The translations under genes and the position numbers were made by a program. This document shows positions 51,971 to 62,065 of a stretch of DNA of 64,000 nt, one piece after another; within the stretch, counting starts at the first letter, position 1; each line of letters opens with the position of its first letter. The stretch is from Eutreptiella sp. 'Long Island Sound 2002' (taxonomy: Eukaryota; Euglenozoa; Euglenophyceae; Eutreptiales; Eutreptiaceae): contig OZ038392.1 of assembly GCA_964036045.1 (NCBI GenBank), positions 33,865,330 to 33,929,329 of the forward strand, written 5' to 3'. The notes under the pieces were generated by a model. It had not been told where the DNA came from. It saw only the letters and a list, made by a program, of their open reading frames with translations, and ran no database searches.

Positions 51971-54900
51971 ATACCTGGGGTATTGGATTCTGGCGCCACC
52001 ATATCTATAGTGGCCAAGAAAATTTTACCTTGTGGGAGCCTGAAGAACACCATGACCGCCGCGGCTATACGAATGGGGGATGAACATGTGGTGCACAGCT
52101 GCGGGGACTGTGAAGTGGAGGTACCTATGGGCTCCCAGACTATCGCCCATCAGTTCTATGTGATGGACACTGAGGCCTTCGACTTTGTATTGGGGACTGA
52201 CTTCTTCGTGCAGCATTCCCAGATACAATCCCTGACGCTGCAAGCGCCCTACCTCCTCTACGTGGACCATGGCAGTGGCAGAGAGTCTGTGCCACTGGAG
52301 CAGTCGGAACATACCTCAAGCTACCTGAGGATATCGAAGGAGGAGCCTTTGAACATGATGGCGGCCTCCAAAACTGAGGACTATCAACTATTGGGGGAAG
52401 TCCTAGACCAAGGTCTGAAGGAGTTGGGTTACTCTAGAGAAGACCTGAATGTGGAGTTGTTGGCCAGCGACAAGCAGCATGTACTGGACCTTTACTGCAG
52501 CAAGGGGAAGAACTGCACCTACAAATTTTACTGGCCCTCTTTCGGGATGGCCTACGGGAACCCCAGGTTCAGTGAACTGGGGAAGGTCCTGACCAAGGAG
52601 GCTTTGGAACGTTCCCGTATGGTCGTTTGTTCCCCCGATTGGGGAGCCCATGGGGGCAACCACTACTGGCGAAACCTCCTGGACAGGCTGACTATCAGCT
52701 CTGTTCAGTTACCTGACGAGGCCATCTACGTGCCTCTGGGGCGTAAGACGCCCATTGGGAAACCCCGATTGGGGAGTATGCTCAGGGTGGTGGACGGAGG
52801 TCTTACCTCCGTCCCCTGGGAGGATCTGGACCCGACTCTGGTCCAGGCTATAAAACAAGAAAGCGATGGACTCGCCTTGGGTGACTTGAAGGATTGCCTA
52901 CGACCTCAAGATGCTATTGAGACTACACCCGGAGGAGATGAGTACGTCGTGACTGACACCAACGCCCCCAACTCTCCCTGCCATGTACCTGTTGGAGCCT
53001 CTGAGTGTGGACTATCCGAGCTACCTAGCTCTATCCACTCAGATGATGAAACTGAGCACGACGCCTTCTTCGTGCAGACCTGTGTGGAGGAAGTGGAGAA
53101 CGCCGAGTACGTCGCCCCACTGAAACCCCTACTCTCCATGAGGGTGGAAGACCCCGTGGACGAGGAGCTGGACCCTCGATCCAGACTAAGGGAGTACGTG
53201 GACTCCAAGAGGAAGTTGGTGGCAAAAAAGCTATGCTACGCTAAGCCTACCCGCAGCTCATGGCCACTGAAGCAAGGACGTATGGGAGATCTATCCCAAT
53301 TGAAGGAGGACCTCGAACAGAAGATCACCACCTGGCAAAGGGAGGTAGATCTTAAGCTCATGAGGAGCGTGTGGGGCGCCCATGTGAGGACCCCAGAGGA
53401 GGAGGACCTCTCGGAGGAATGTGTATGTGAACCCCCTCGAGCGTGCCTATGTTGCCATTGTCCACCGGAGATGGTTGAACAAGACCTTCTATATGCCTAC
53501 CAAGGGTTGAAGGACACTACCAAGGGCGAAGAGTCGGTGGAGGATCACCTCCCGACGTCTATTACTCAGGGGGCAAGCAACTTACACTCTGACGAGGACA
53601 TGGAGGACAAGATCAAGCTATTGGACCCGCGGGTGCAGAAGCTTAGAAGGACCTATCTGGAGGTGTTCGGAGAACTACCCCCTCCAGCCTCATGTGACAA
53701 GCTGGTACAGATGGACCTCAAGCTGAAACCCGAGTTCGTGGGTCACAAGATCCGGAGGAGACCCTATCCAGCTCCTAAAGAGCAGGCCGACGAGGTCGAG
53801 CGACAGATACCAGAATGTATCGACGCTGGCCTAGTCCTGGAGTACAAGGATGGGGACTACCCCCTACACTGCAGCCCCTGTTTCCTGGTGGCTAAACCTG
53901 GGTCTACAGCCAAACGGCTGGTAGTGGACTACGGAGAGCTGAACAAGAAAACGCTGAACCACTCAGGGTCCATTCCTAATATGGAGTCTACCCTTGACAA
54001 GATAGCCTCCTGTCGCTACAAGACCAAGATGGACAAGAGGAGCGGATTCTGGCAAGTGGACCTGACGCCCAACGCTCAGGAGCTACTGGCCTTCATCACC
54101 CCTCAGGGGAGGGTGTTCAAGTGGAAGGTCATGCCATTTGGCGTGGCCAACACACCCGCTCTATTCCAAGAGCTGATGAACAAGATCTTGTCCATCCTAC
54201 GAAGGAGACCTAAGGTGCAGGAGCTTATATCCCGTGGGGCCAAGATGGAAGCTCACATCGACGATGTATGCCTCGGGACCAATACCCAGGAGGACCACCT
54301 AATCCTCTTGGGTGAGTTCTTTGCGGTCTGCCAGGAGAACCACACACGACTCAAGCTGGAGAAGTGTGAGTTCATGCAGGAGACCATGCAGTACCTGGGG
54401 ATTGACGTTGGCTATGGGTGGTGGACCCCAGCGGCCTCTAAGGCAGAACCCCTGATGGATGCTAAGGTACGACACGAAGACCCCAAGAAAGGACTTCATG
54501 ATGTACGCAGTTTCATTGGGGCGTGCAACTTCTATCGCCGCCATATCAAAAACTTCACCTACACCAGCGCTATTCTGACGGACTTGATCAAGAAGAGTAC
54601 TACTTGGCGCTGGGGCCCACAAGAGCAACAAGCGTTTGACAAGCTCAAAGACAAGGTGGCCAACGCTAAGTGCTTCGGCGTGCCTAGGGCACAAGGGGAC
54701 ATTATCCTGGTGACCGACGCCAGCAATGTGGGCGGTGGTGGAACGTTGTTCCAATGGCAAGCATTAGAGAAGGAGGAGTTCGACTCGGCCATTTTCAAAT
54801 GGGGGACGGAAGCTCTCAACCGAGATGGAACCCTCAAGCACAGCTACCCTGACGACAAGTGGGTCCTAGTACCTCTGGGCCACTGGAACTGGAAGTGGAA

Positions 54901-55054
54901 CCAGGCCAGGGGGAACTACTCCACCTATGAGCAGGAACTACTGGCGGGTATGCTAGTGCTATCCTCACAATCACGACTGTTGGGGAGAAACCCTGTGGTC
55001 TGGCTGTGCGACCAAGAACCGGTCCGCACTTTCCAGAAGGGCCCCCAACCCTGA
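51971..55054 (+). pseudogene. pol: Gypsy B pol, part 1: protease, RT, RNase H
   Basis: Open from 51971 (the preceding in-frame stop is TGA 51968-51970) in a frame different from gag. The protease has LDSGATISIV (about 51983) and VLGTDFF (about 52190). A long spacer region follows. RT begins near 53740 (VGHKIRRRPYPAPKEQ) and has AHIDDV at 54251-54268. RNase H has LVTDAS (about 54708-54725), YEQELLA and WLCDQEP. The frame ends prematurely at 55052-55054: compared with copy A (GGGCCCCCCACCTGAG) this copy has GGGCCCCCAACCCTGAG, one extra base at about 55041-55051. The rest of pol continues in the next frame. Confidence 0.92.
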
Positions 55055-55428
55055 GAAGGCCAGGCTACGGCGCTGTCGGACCTACCTCAGTCAGCTACGG
55101 CTGACGGTACACCATATCCAGGGAGTGAAGAACGAGTGTGCAGACTACATCAGCCGCAACAACTTCGACGCCCTGATTGGTGCCCGGTCTGAAGCGCTGG
55201 CTAAGGAGGCGTTCAGCCGTATGGACGTCCACTTGGACCTCAACATGACGATGATACACGCCCTGGATGGACTCCAACAACCAGAGTACCTGAAGGAGTT
55301 TGGGGATATCTACAAGCGCCTGGAGAAACGCCTTGAACCCCTCCTGGTCAACCAAGATCAGTGGAAGAGGGACAAGAGCTACCTCTGGCACGAGGACCGC
55401 ATCGTGGTGCCAAGTGACAGAGTCCCAG
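55055..55428 (+). pseudogene. pol: Gypsy B pol, part 2: RNase H to integrase linker
   Basis: Continuation of pol after the 1-nt insertion, in the +1 frame (NECADYISRNNFDALIGARS, YKRLEKRLEPLLVNQDQWKR). It ends where the nested element inserts after GTCCCAG. Copy A has the uninterrupted sequence TCTCAGCGCTGCTGAATTGG. Confidence 0.9.
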
Positions 55429-55779
55429 TGAAGCGTTTTCGTGACCCTCCTGCAAAGCACCGCAATTTCTGCAAGAATCGAACATTTCGTGAGTCGGTTT
55501 AAGTTGCTTAAACTGTTCTAAGGCGTTAGCCACAGGCCTTCGAATCTACATAGATGCCTGTGAAAACACGGAAAAACAGTGAAATCTCACGTATAATTAC
55601 AAAATGGGGCACAACAGCATAAATTTATTATAAAAACTGCTATTTTAATATAAAAATCGGCAATTCTAGCTATTGCTCTGTCGCTTTCGTAATCCCATTT
55701 TACGTCATAAATTGCGCTGTTCAGCGCACGTGCGAGCCACAGCGGGTAGCGGTAGGGAGACCCTGCCGCTACCGCTTCA
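55429..55779 (-). repeat. Nested element 3' LTR
   Basis: 351 bp, nearly identical to 57337-57687. The TGAAGCG/CGCTTCA ends form a 7-bp terminal inverted repeat. The adjacent purine tract is at 55780-55790 on the minus strand. Confidence 0.93.
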
Positions 55780-56265
55780 CCCCCCTTCTTAAAGGTTTGT
55801 TTATCCTCCAGGAGGAAAAACAAACCCCAGAGGTAGCCCTTTCCTAGGTGTCCGGTGGGGAGCACCAATACTACCCTCAGGCAAAAAGCTGCTTTGCCAC
55901 TCTAGGAAAATAAAAAGAAAAAGGCCTTGGGCGGCCGGCCCCGTTTGTTTCGAAAACCTGAAAACGTTTTCGGTTTCCCGAAAACCTCCATGCTTTCAAA
56001 AACCAAACAACAGGACAGGCATGCACACAGCACTACAACTCAGCATCAAATCAACGTTGCTGTGTCAGTTCGTGCCTTACCGAGGCACCGTGCACTGTAC
56101 TGTACAAGTGCGGGTGCGTGTGCCAGGGGCTGGTCCGCCCCATATATACATGGGTTTTAAGACCCACATATATACCCGGTTGGTGGAGCCTGACAAGACT
56201 GGGCTCTCACCACGGCAAGTCTGACCAGACTGGACCTGCCCACGGGTGTCCCAACAAACGGAATT

Positions 56266-57090
56266 TCAAATTATTACCGTCTCCCAACGACGGCTGCCAC
56301 TGCCGGGCGTCTGCGTCCCACTCTCTTGGTTGGTCGCTCCGCTGGTCGTGGTGGTCTTTTTCGGCGTCTGGAAGGCGACTTCCACCTTCTTCTTCGCTTC
56401 GCCCGTAGCGGACTTCGTCTTGGACGTCTTCTCCAGGCGACGGACTCGCTCTTGCAGACTCTCCTGCTCCGACTTCAGGGTCCGGAACGCCGCTGCACTC
56501 CTCGCCCACGCTGCCATCTCCACGGCCCAGGCCTTCAACTCCACCGTCTCGGTTGGTAGGATGGCGATCTCCGAGCTTAACCGGCTGGGACTGGGGTTGC
56601 GTGGATGTCCGGCGAACGCTCCTCCACGTTGGGGTACTGGTCGGTACTCCGGCGCTTTCTGGGGCGCTGTTTGGCGCTCCCTTGACGCTTGGCCACGGTC
56701 TGCGTGACCACGGCTTGGACCTTGTCTTCGGTGGTGCGCTGATTGGCGCTCCGGCGTTCTCCAGGACGCTGGTTGGCGATCCCACGCTGCTTGACGATGG
56801 TCCGGCTTGCGGAAGAGCTCTCTTTGGACGGCTGGTTGGCCGTCACGGTATTTCGGATCGCGGCTGGTACTGCCGCTCTTGGGACGGCCGACGCTGTCGC
56901 TGTGCTGGTTCCCCCGGCCATACGGTTGACGGCTGGAAGGGCCATACCTCGGTTGCTCGAACGCGGGACTGCGGCTCGAACTTGGCCTTGGACTGGGACT
57001 CCAGTCTGACGCGTCGCTCATGCTGTCCAGGTTGTAGCCGCCATTTTGCGGTCCCCACGTCCTGATGCCGCTGCTGTCGCTGCTGCTCAT
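56266..57090 (-). CDS. Gag-like protein of the nested element (274 aa)
   Basis: Starts MSSSDSSGIRTWGPQNGGYN. The N-terminal two thirds are Ser/Pro/Arg/Gln-rich and disordered. A helical, coiled-coil-like part follows (about residues 175-225, TVELKAWAVEMAAWARSAAA, SLQERVRRLEKT), then a basic tail. No RT, integrase or zinc knuckle is seen. It is the only sizeable minus-strand frame between the LTRs with protein-like content. Identification as Gag rests on position and general character, not on a recognised domain. Confidence 0.5.
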   Translation of the reverse strand: MSSSDSSGIRTWGPQNGGYNLDSMSDASDWSPSPRPSSSRSPAFEQPRYGPSSRQPYGRGNQHSDSVGRPKSGSTSRDPKYRDGQPAVQRELFRKPDHRQAAWDRQPASWRTPERQSAHHRRQGPSRGHADRGQASRERQTAPQKAPEYRPVPQRGGAFAGHPRNPSPSRLSSEIAILPTETVELKAWAVEMAAWARSAAAFRTLKSEQESLQERVRRLEKTSKTKSATGEAKKKVEVAFQTPKKTTTTSGATNQESGTQTPGSGSRRWETVII

Positions 57091-57097
57091 CCGGGAC

Positions 57098-57217
57098 GCT
57101 GCGGAGGCACTTGCTGCCTCTCTTCTGGCGGCGTGCTGCGGCTGACGGCCACGTTGCGCTGCGGAGGCACTTGCTGCCTCTCCTCTGGCGGCGTGCTGCG
57201 GCTGACGGCCACGTTGC
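57098..57217. repeat. 60-bp tandem duplication in the nested element
   Basis: Two units starting GCTGCGGAGGCACTTGCTGC (57098 and 57158), nearly identical. They lie upstream of the gag-like ORF in element orientation. Confidence 0.9.
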
Positions 57218-57336
57218 GGTGCTGCTTGGCGCTGCGCCCAGCGCCTTCTGGTTCCAGCGCGTGTTAGCGCCGCTCCTCGGCGCTGCGATGCGCTGCGGCC
57301 GGCGGCTGTCCCTGTTCAGGGTTGTTAGAACAGTTT

Positions 57337-57687
57337 TGAAGCGTTTTCGTGACCCTCCTGCAAAGCACCGCAATTTCTGCAAGAATCGAACATTTCGTGA
57401 GTCGGTTTAAGTTGCTTAAACTGTTCTAAGGCGCTAGCCACAGGCCTTCGAATCTACATAGATGCCTGTGAAAACACGGAAAAACAGTGAAATCTCACGT
57501 ATAATTACAAAATGGGGCACGACAGCATAAATTCATTATAAAAACTGCTATTTCAATATAAAAATCGGCAATTCTAGCTATTGCTCTGTCGCTTTCGTAA
57601 TCCCATTTTACGTCATAAATTGCGCTGTTCAGCGCACGTGCGAGCCACAGCGGGTAGCGGTAGGGAGACCCTGCCGCTACCGCTTCA
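57337..57687 (-). repeat. Nested element 5' LTR
   Basis: 351 bp. It differs from the other LTR at only a few positions, so the insertion is relatively young. Confidence 0.93.
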
Positions 57688-59094
57688 CCAGCGCTGCTGA
57701 AGTGGACCCATGAGTCCAGCGGTCATGTGGGTGCTGACCGTACCCTGAGGTTATTCAAGCAGTGGTTCCACACTACGTGGACTGACGACCAACTGCGGAA
57801 AACCCTCCAACCCATCGCGGACAAGTGCCCCTGCAGGTCCTGCAAACCAGGGGATATCAGGGACAGAGGTCTCTACTCGACCCTGCCCATCCCTCACTGT
57901 GCTAACAGTGTTCTATACGTGGACTACACGGAGATGCCGAAGTTCGGGGGCTATGACTTCGCCCTCGTGGTAACCTGTGGGTTGACCAGTTTTACCAGGG
58001 TGTTCCCATGTACCAAGCACATTACCGGGGAGGAGACTATCAAGATACTCCTGGAGGAGTGGTTCTGTGTCTATGGGGCGCCCAAGGAGATCAACTCCAA
58101 TGAGGACGTACGAGTACGCTCAGATACCGGTTTGTACAAGAGGGTCCTGAGATCCCTCAATGTCCAGGTGTCTACGGGGATCCCCTACTCGCACACGAGC
58201 CGGCCCCTATGTGAGCAACAGATCCGTGTCCTCCAGGAGAATGTAAGGATATGGTGCAAAACTGAATGCACCAGAGACTGGGTGAGACTACTCCCCGTCA
58301 TATCCTTGATGATGAACTCCCAAGAGAGTTCAGCTACTGGCTACTCGCCCCATGAGCTATTCCTAGGGCGCCCGGCGCGGTTCCTACATGCCCCCTATCC
58401 AGAGGATGCCCATTCTTCTGTGGGTGAATGGGTCCAAGAGCAACAAGCGAAGGTGGACAAGGCCAAGGCAATGCTCCAGAGAGTGAGGGAGCGTCAGTGG
58501 AACAAGAAGAACAAGCACCGAGTACTGGCCACCTACCAAGAGGGGGACTGGGTGCTGGTGCACCACAGTCGACTACCCGCCTGGCCACGCTCTACCAGCG
58601 ATGACCCATACTTCGGGCCGTACAAGATTCTATCAGTGGATGGACACCGTATCACCGTGCGGTGTTCTCCCCGTCTAGGGCAGACCCTGGTGTGCGCTGC
58701 TCAACACCTGAAGCACTACTATGATCCTGAAGACCTCTGTGGGGAGGAGTGGGAGCTGAACGACGAGGAAATCGCCGCCCTAGACCTACAAGGGGCTGCC
58801 AGCCCTATGGAAGTTGAAGGGGAACTCCCCGACATGAACGCCGAGGAGATGGCTAAGGAGGGCTTCTACGTGGTGAAGTCTGTCCTACGCCACCGCTTTT
58901 GCCAGGGTTGGCGCTTCCTCACCCTCTGGGAAGGGTCTGGAGTCGAAGAAGCCACCTGGGAGCCCTTCTCTGCGTTTGTACTACCTGAGGGACGCCTAAA
59001 CTCAGTTCTGGTTGACTACTTGTCCCAGAACAACCTTGGTGAGTTGCTGAGGCTCGCTGAGACGCTTGCCTCCAAGACCAAAGCTAGGGACTGA
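57688..59094 (+). pseudogene. pol: Gypsy B pol, part 3: integrase and chromodomain
   Basis: Resumes with CCAGCGCTGCTGAAGTGG directly after the nested element, so pol would read through once that element is taken out. The zinc region is H-x4-H (HESSGH) ... CPCRSC (about 57709-57843), intact here where copy A has a stop. The catalytic core carries DYTEM (about 57922), NED (about 58098) and LCEQQI (about 58210). The DNA-binding tail GPYKILSVDGHRITVRCSP is near 58617. The chromodomain (about 58863-59040) has VVKSVLRHRF and EATWEPFSAFVL, which in chromoviruses steers integration to marked chromatin. It stops at 59092-59094. Confidence 0.92.
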
Positions 59095-61270
59095 ACCTTA
59101 CCCCTAAGTGTGCTACGTATGTCTGTGTGTGTCTCACTTCTCTCCCGGGCGTGGCTCCCGGAGACCGGGCTTCGCTGATGTCGTACCGAAGGTCCTAGTC
59201 AGTTACTAGTACCACTCCTATGGCGCCGAATTTCTGTGCTGGCGCCTATCCATGGGGGAAGACGGCAAAAGCCCTACCTACTAGAGGGGAGGGGTGGCCA
59301 AGTGTGCTAAGGGCATACAAAACGCCCATTTTTGCTAAAGGCCAAAAGCTAACGCACTCCCCTGCCCACGAGGAAAAGCACGCGGGACAGGAGACGGCAC
59401 TACACTATACACGCTACCTACAGTGGCACCATCCTTGAGGGCGAGCACTTCTGCAACTGGCTCAAGCCCCCACTCAGGATTACCACTCCTACACTCACGC
59501 TCTACTGGGTGTTGTTGGAGGTCAAGTCGTGAGTCCTAATGACCCTCCTGTGAAGAAGACAAGAGACCACAGCGCTGCTAAGCAACTGTGGCCTAACAGG
59601 GGACGCCACAACGCGTTTCCCCTGCTAGGGCCTGGAGGGAAGAGGTGCTCTTGACGCGTGCAAAGCGTGGATGTTGATGGAGTCGAACTGCCCTCGCCAC
59701 TCCTGGCGGAGGTGCAGTCAATTGTTTGTGTGATCAGCGCCCTTGTTTAGCAGGGCTAGAAAAAAAAGGTATTCTGCTGCACGAATCACGCTACCTGCCC
59801 ACCTGTAAAGCAAAGGCCAAGGAAGGGGTGTTTGCGGCTGAGGAACCAACCCACACTCCACGTATTATTAGCTTCTCGGTGTGACCTATAATACACTGTC
59901 CTCAAACACGCCCTGTCAAGCAAGCAAGCGTTAAGAGACTCCTCAGGTTCTCTTAAAGAACGTACCGAGGAGCCCCTGGGTAACCTAAACAACGTTTACC
60001 GTGCGCATTTCGCGCGGCCTACCCTTTAATGCGTGTATGAATGCACGAGCATGCACGAGTTTGCGAACAACCTGTTCCAATCACTGTTTTTCCTACACAT
60101 CTAACCCACGATCACGAACTCCACCAGGGGGTGGCCCCACCTGGGCTTACCTACGTTACCTACCGCTGGAGAGAGAGAGAGCAAGTGGGAACGTGAAACG
60201 AGGCGCAAGCCAAAAACGTCGCTAGGCACTTGTGTGTATGTCTAATCACCCTGATCTGACCTCTAATCATCTGCAATCTTTCTAATCTAGCCCTCTATCG
60301 TTTGTTAGCGCTGCTACAAGACTCGTTCACGGAGACACGAGACGAGCAATGTGCATGCTGCATACGAGACGAGCACACCTGTGGTTTATACCTGATTCAT
60401 TGAAGTCTTTTCGTTGATTTTGGAATTCTTGGATATTTGATTCTTCCTGTCAGTGTGGGTGGAATCTGTATGTTTATTTATTAATGTGTGTCTCGTCATT
60501 TTCCAGTCTGCGTGAGACATACGTTTATAATCTCATTATTTCTGTATTTTCCGGCGCTTCGCTAGGAGCCGCTCCTGTGCGCCGCCTTTTTATGCGTAGG
60601 AATTTCTTGATTTAAAAACTCAAGAGATGACTACAATTTTTATAAAAATGTGCTTCTGATGCACAATTGGATTCTGCTCAGGTATGTTGTCTTAGAAAAA
60701 TTCTAGGCCGTCATTTGACGGATTTAGGCGTTGTCGCTTCGCGTTTGCGTGGATTCGTCCATAATTCTCCCATTCCTGCCTCTGCAGGTATCCTCGCGAA
60801 AGCGTCGCTGAGTAGGCCGCTTTCTTGGCCAAGAAGCAGCAGCCAGGAGACTGAGCAGAACCCAAGACGCCACCAAGGGGCAATTGAATTTCTTGACGAC
60901 TCCCTTCGCCCTAAGATCAGCACAGCAGGTCGCCAGCAGGTCTTAACAACCAGAGCGGATGTCCATACAGAGTCTGGCGTTGGGGTAGTGTCGCGCTGCG
61001 TCTTGCAGGGAGGGATGCACATGCATATGTTTTTGGCATGCTCCCAAACTAACCCAATCAAGCCACAGGAACCCCGGCAGAGCCATGAGCGCTGAGCTTT
61101 CTGTAGGAAATGTCACGAACAAAGCAGCAAAAAGGCGCCAGCCATGGTGGGCGCCCATTTTTCTGTGTGAGGGAAACTATAGGTATTTTAAAGTAGATGT
61201 GGAAACCAAGGAAAGGCCAAGAAAAAAATCCCTTTTTCCTGAACGTGCGACAGTGGTGGCCACCAGAGCA
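59095..61270 (+). other. Gypsy B 3' non-coding region
   Basis: About 2.2 kb, colinear with 20968-23240 of copy A. No conserved reading frame longer than chance. It lacks the small structured repeat present in copy A. It contains AT-rich and CTAATC-rich stretches near 60240-60310. Confidence 0.8.
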
Positions 61271-61280
61271 CAAGGGGGGA
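61270..61280 (+). other. Polypurine tract of gypsy B
   Basis: ACAAGGGGGGA directly before the 3' LTR; the same tract occurs in copy A. It is the plus-strand priming site. Confidence 0.85.
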
Positions 61281-62065
61281 GTAAGAAAAAGTGCTTTTCC
61301 AATGCTTTAGGGTATACTTTAGTTGTATTAGAGGTGCTCTAATCACACAGGCATTTCTATCTTAGTATTGGCCCAACCAAAAGTGGTGATAACACATTTT
61401 GACCTATGGAACAAAACACTAAATCAGGATATGGAGTGGACCCCTAAATCCCCTATCATTGTGAGGCTATTCATCTTTTCCTGAGTCGACTGAGAACTGA
61501 CATATCCAGGGCAGAGCCTATGAATTCATCTATGTTTTCTCATGAATTCTTAGCTGTCATATTGGTATGCACCCTAGGGGGCTGGGCACCTCTTTTTGAG
61601 AGGTCCTGGGTTCAATTCCCGGTCAGCCTAGCTAAGTAGGAAGATCCCATGTGACATGGCAGTGACCTCATCGCCACATGCCCTGTCACCTCAGCACATA
61701 TGGGACCCAAAACAAAGAGTGCACATCTCCTGAGATGGCACTATGGAGATTGAGTGACCATGGGGCAGTTTTCCAACTCTTTTCCCAAAACATTTCAGCT
61801 ATCTTTGTGAACATGCAATCCGATGTGCCTTGAGTTGCAGTTTCTGTGAATATTCTTACATCTTTCACTGTTTATACTGCAGCCCTTCATGCTTTGATCC
61901 TGATTCTCTTCTACTTGCTTATCTCTGGCTTGGGCTATCCTGACTTGGTTGTATTTCAGCAAATAAAACATTTTCCTCATCAAAAACAAGCAGCAGGAAA
62001 CCCTACACCAGCAGCAAGCAGCAGGAGAGGCACAAACACAGTGTTGAAATCGCTATAAAAATTTC
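61281..62065 (+). repeat. Gypsy B 3' LTR
   Basis: Starts GTAAGAAAAAGTGC and ends AAAATTTC. It includes the tRNA-like module (61553-61626) and AATAAA at 61962-61967, the likely poly(A) signal. Confidence 0.93.

Larger units (their letters stand above)
55429..57687 (-). mobile_element. Nested gag-only LTR retrotransposon (2259 bp) in gypsy B pol
   Basis: Two 351-bp terminal direct repeats (55429-55779 and 57337-57687) that start TGAAGCG and end CGCTTCA, flanked by a 4-bp duplication CCAG (55425-55428 and 57688-57691). The purine tract AAGAAGGGGGG next to the left repeat, read on the minus strand, sets the orientation. The interior is about 1.56 kb with one long minus-strand ORF resembling Gag and no RT or integrase. 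This fits a TR-GAG or large TRIM-type non-autonomous element that borrows enzymes from a relative. No standard TGG primer site is seen. Confidence 0.9.
48524..62065 (+). mobile_element. Gypsy chromovirus copy B, both LTRs, with nested element
   Basis: Two LTRs of about 785 bp, a primer site, gag, pol (protease, RT, RNase H, integrase, chromodomain), a 2.2-kb 3' non-coding part and a purine tract. Removing the nested insertion at 55429-57691 leaves about 11.3 kb. The LTRs differ by a few percent by eye, so the insertion is not recent. The LTR ends are GTAAG...TTC, not the usual TG...CA. No direct target duplication is found; the flanks are inverted copies instead. Confidence 0.93.
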
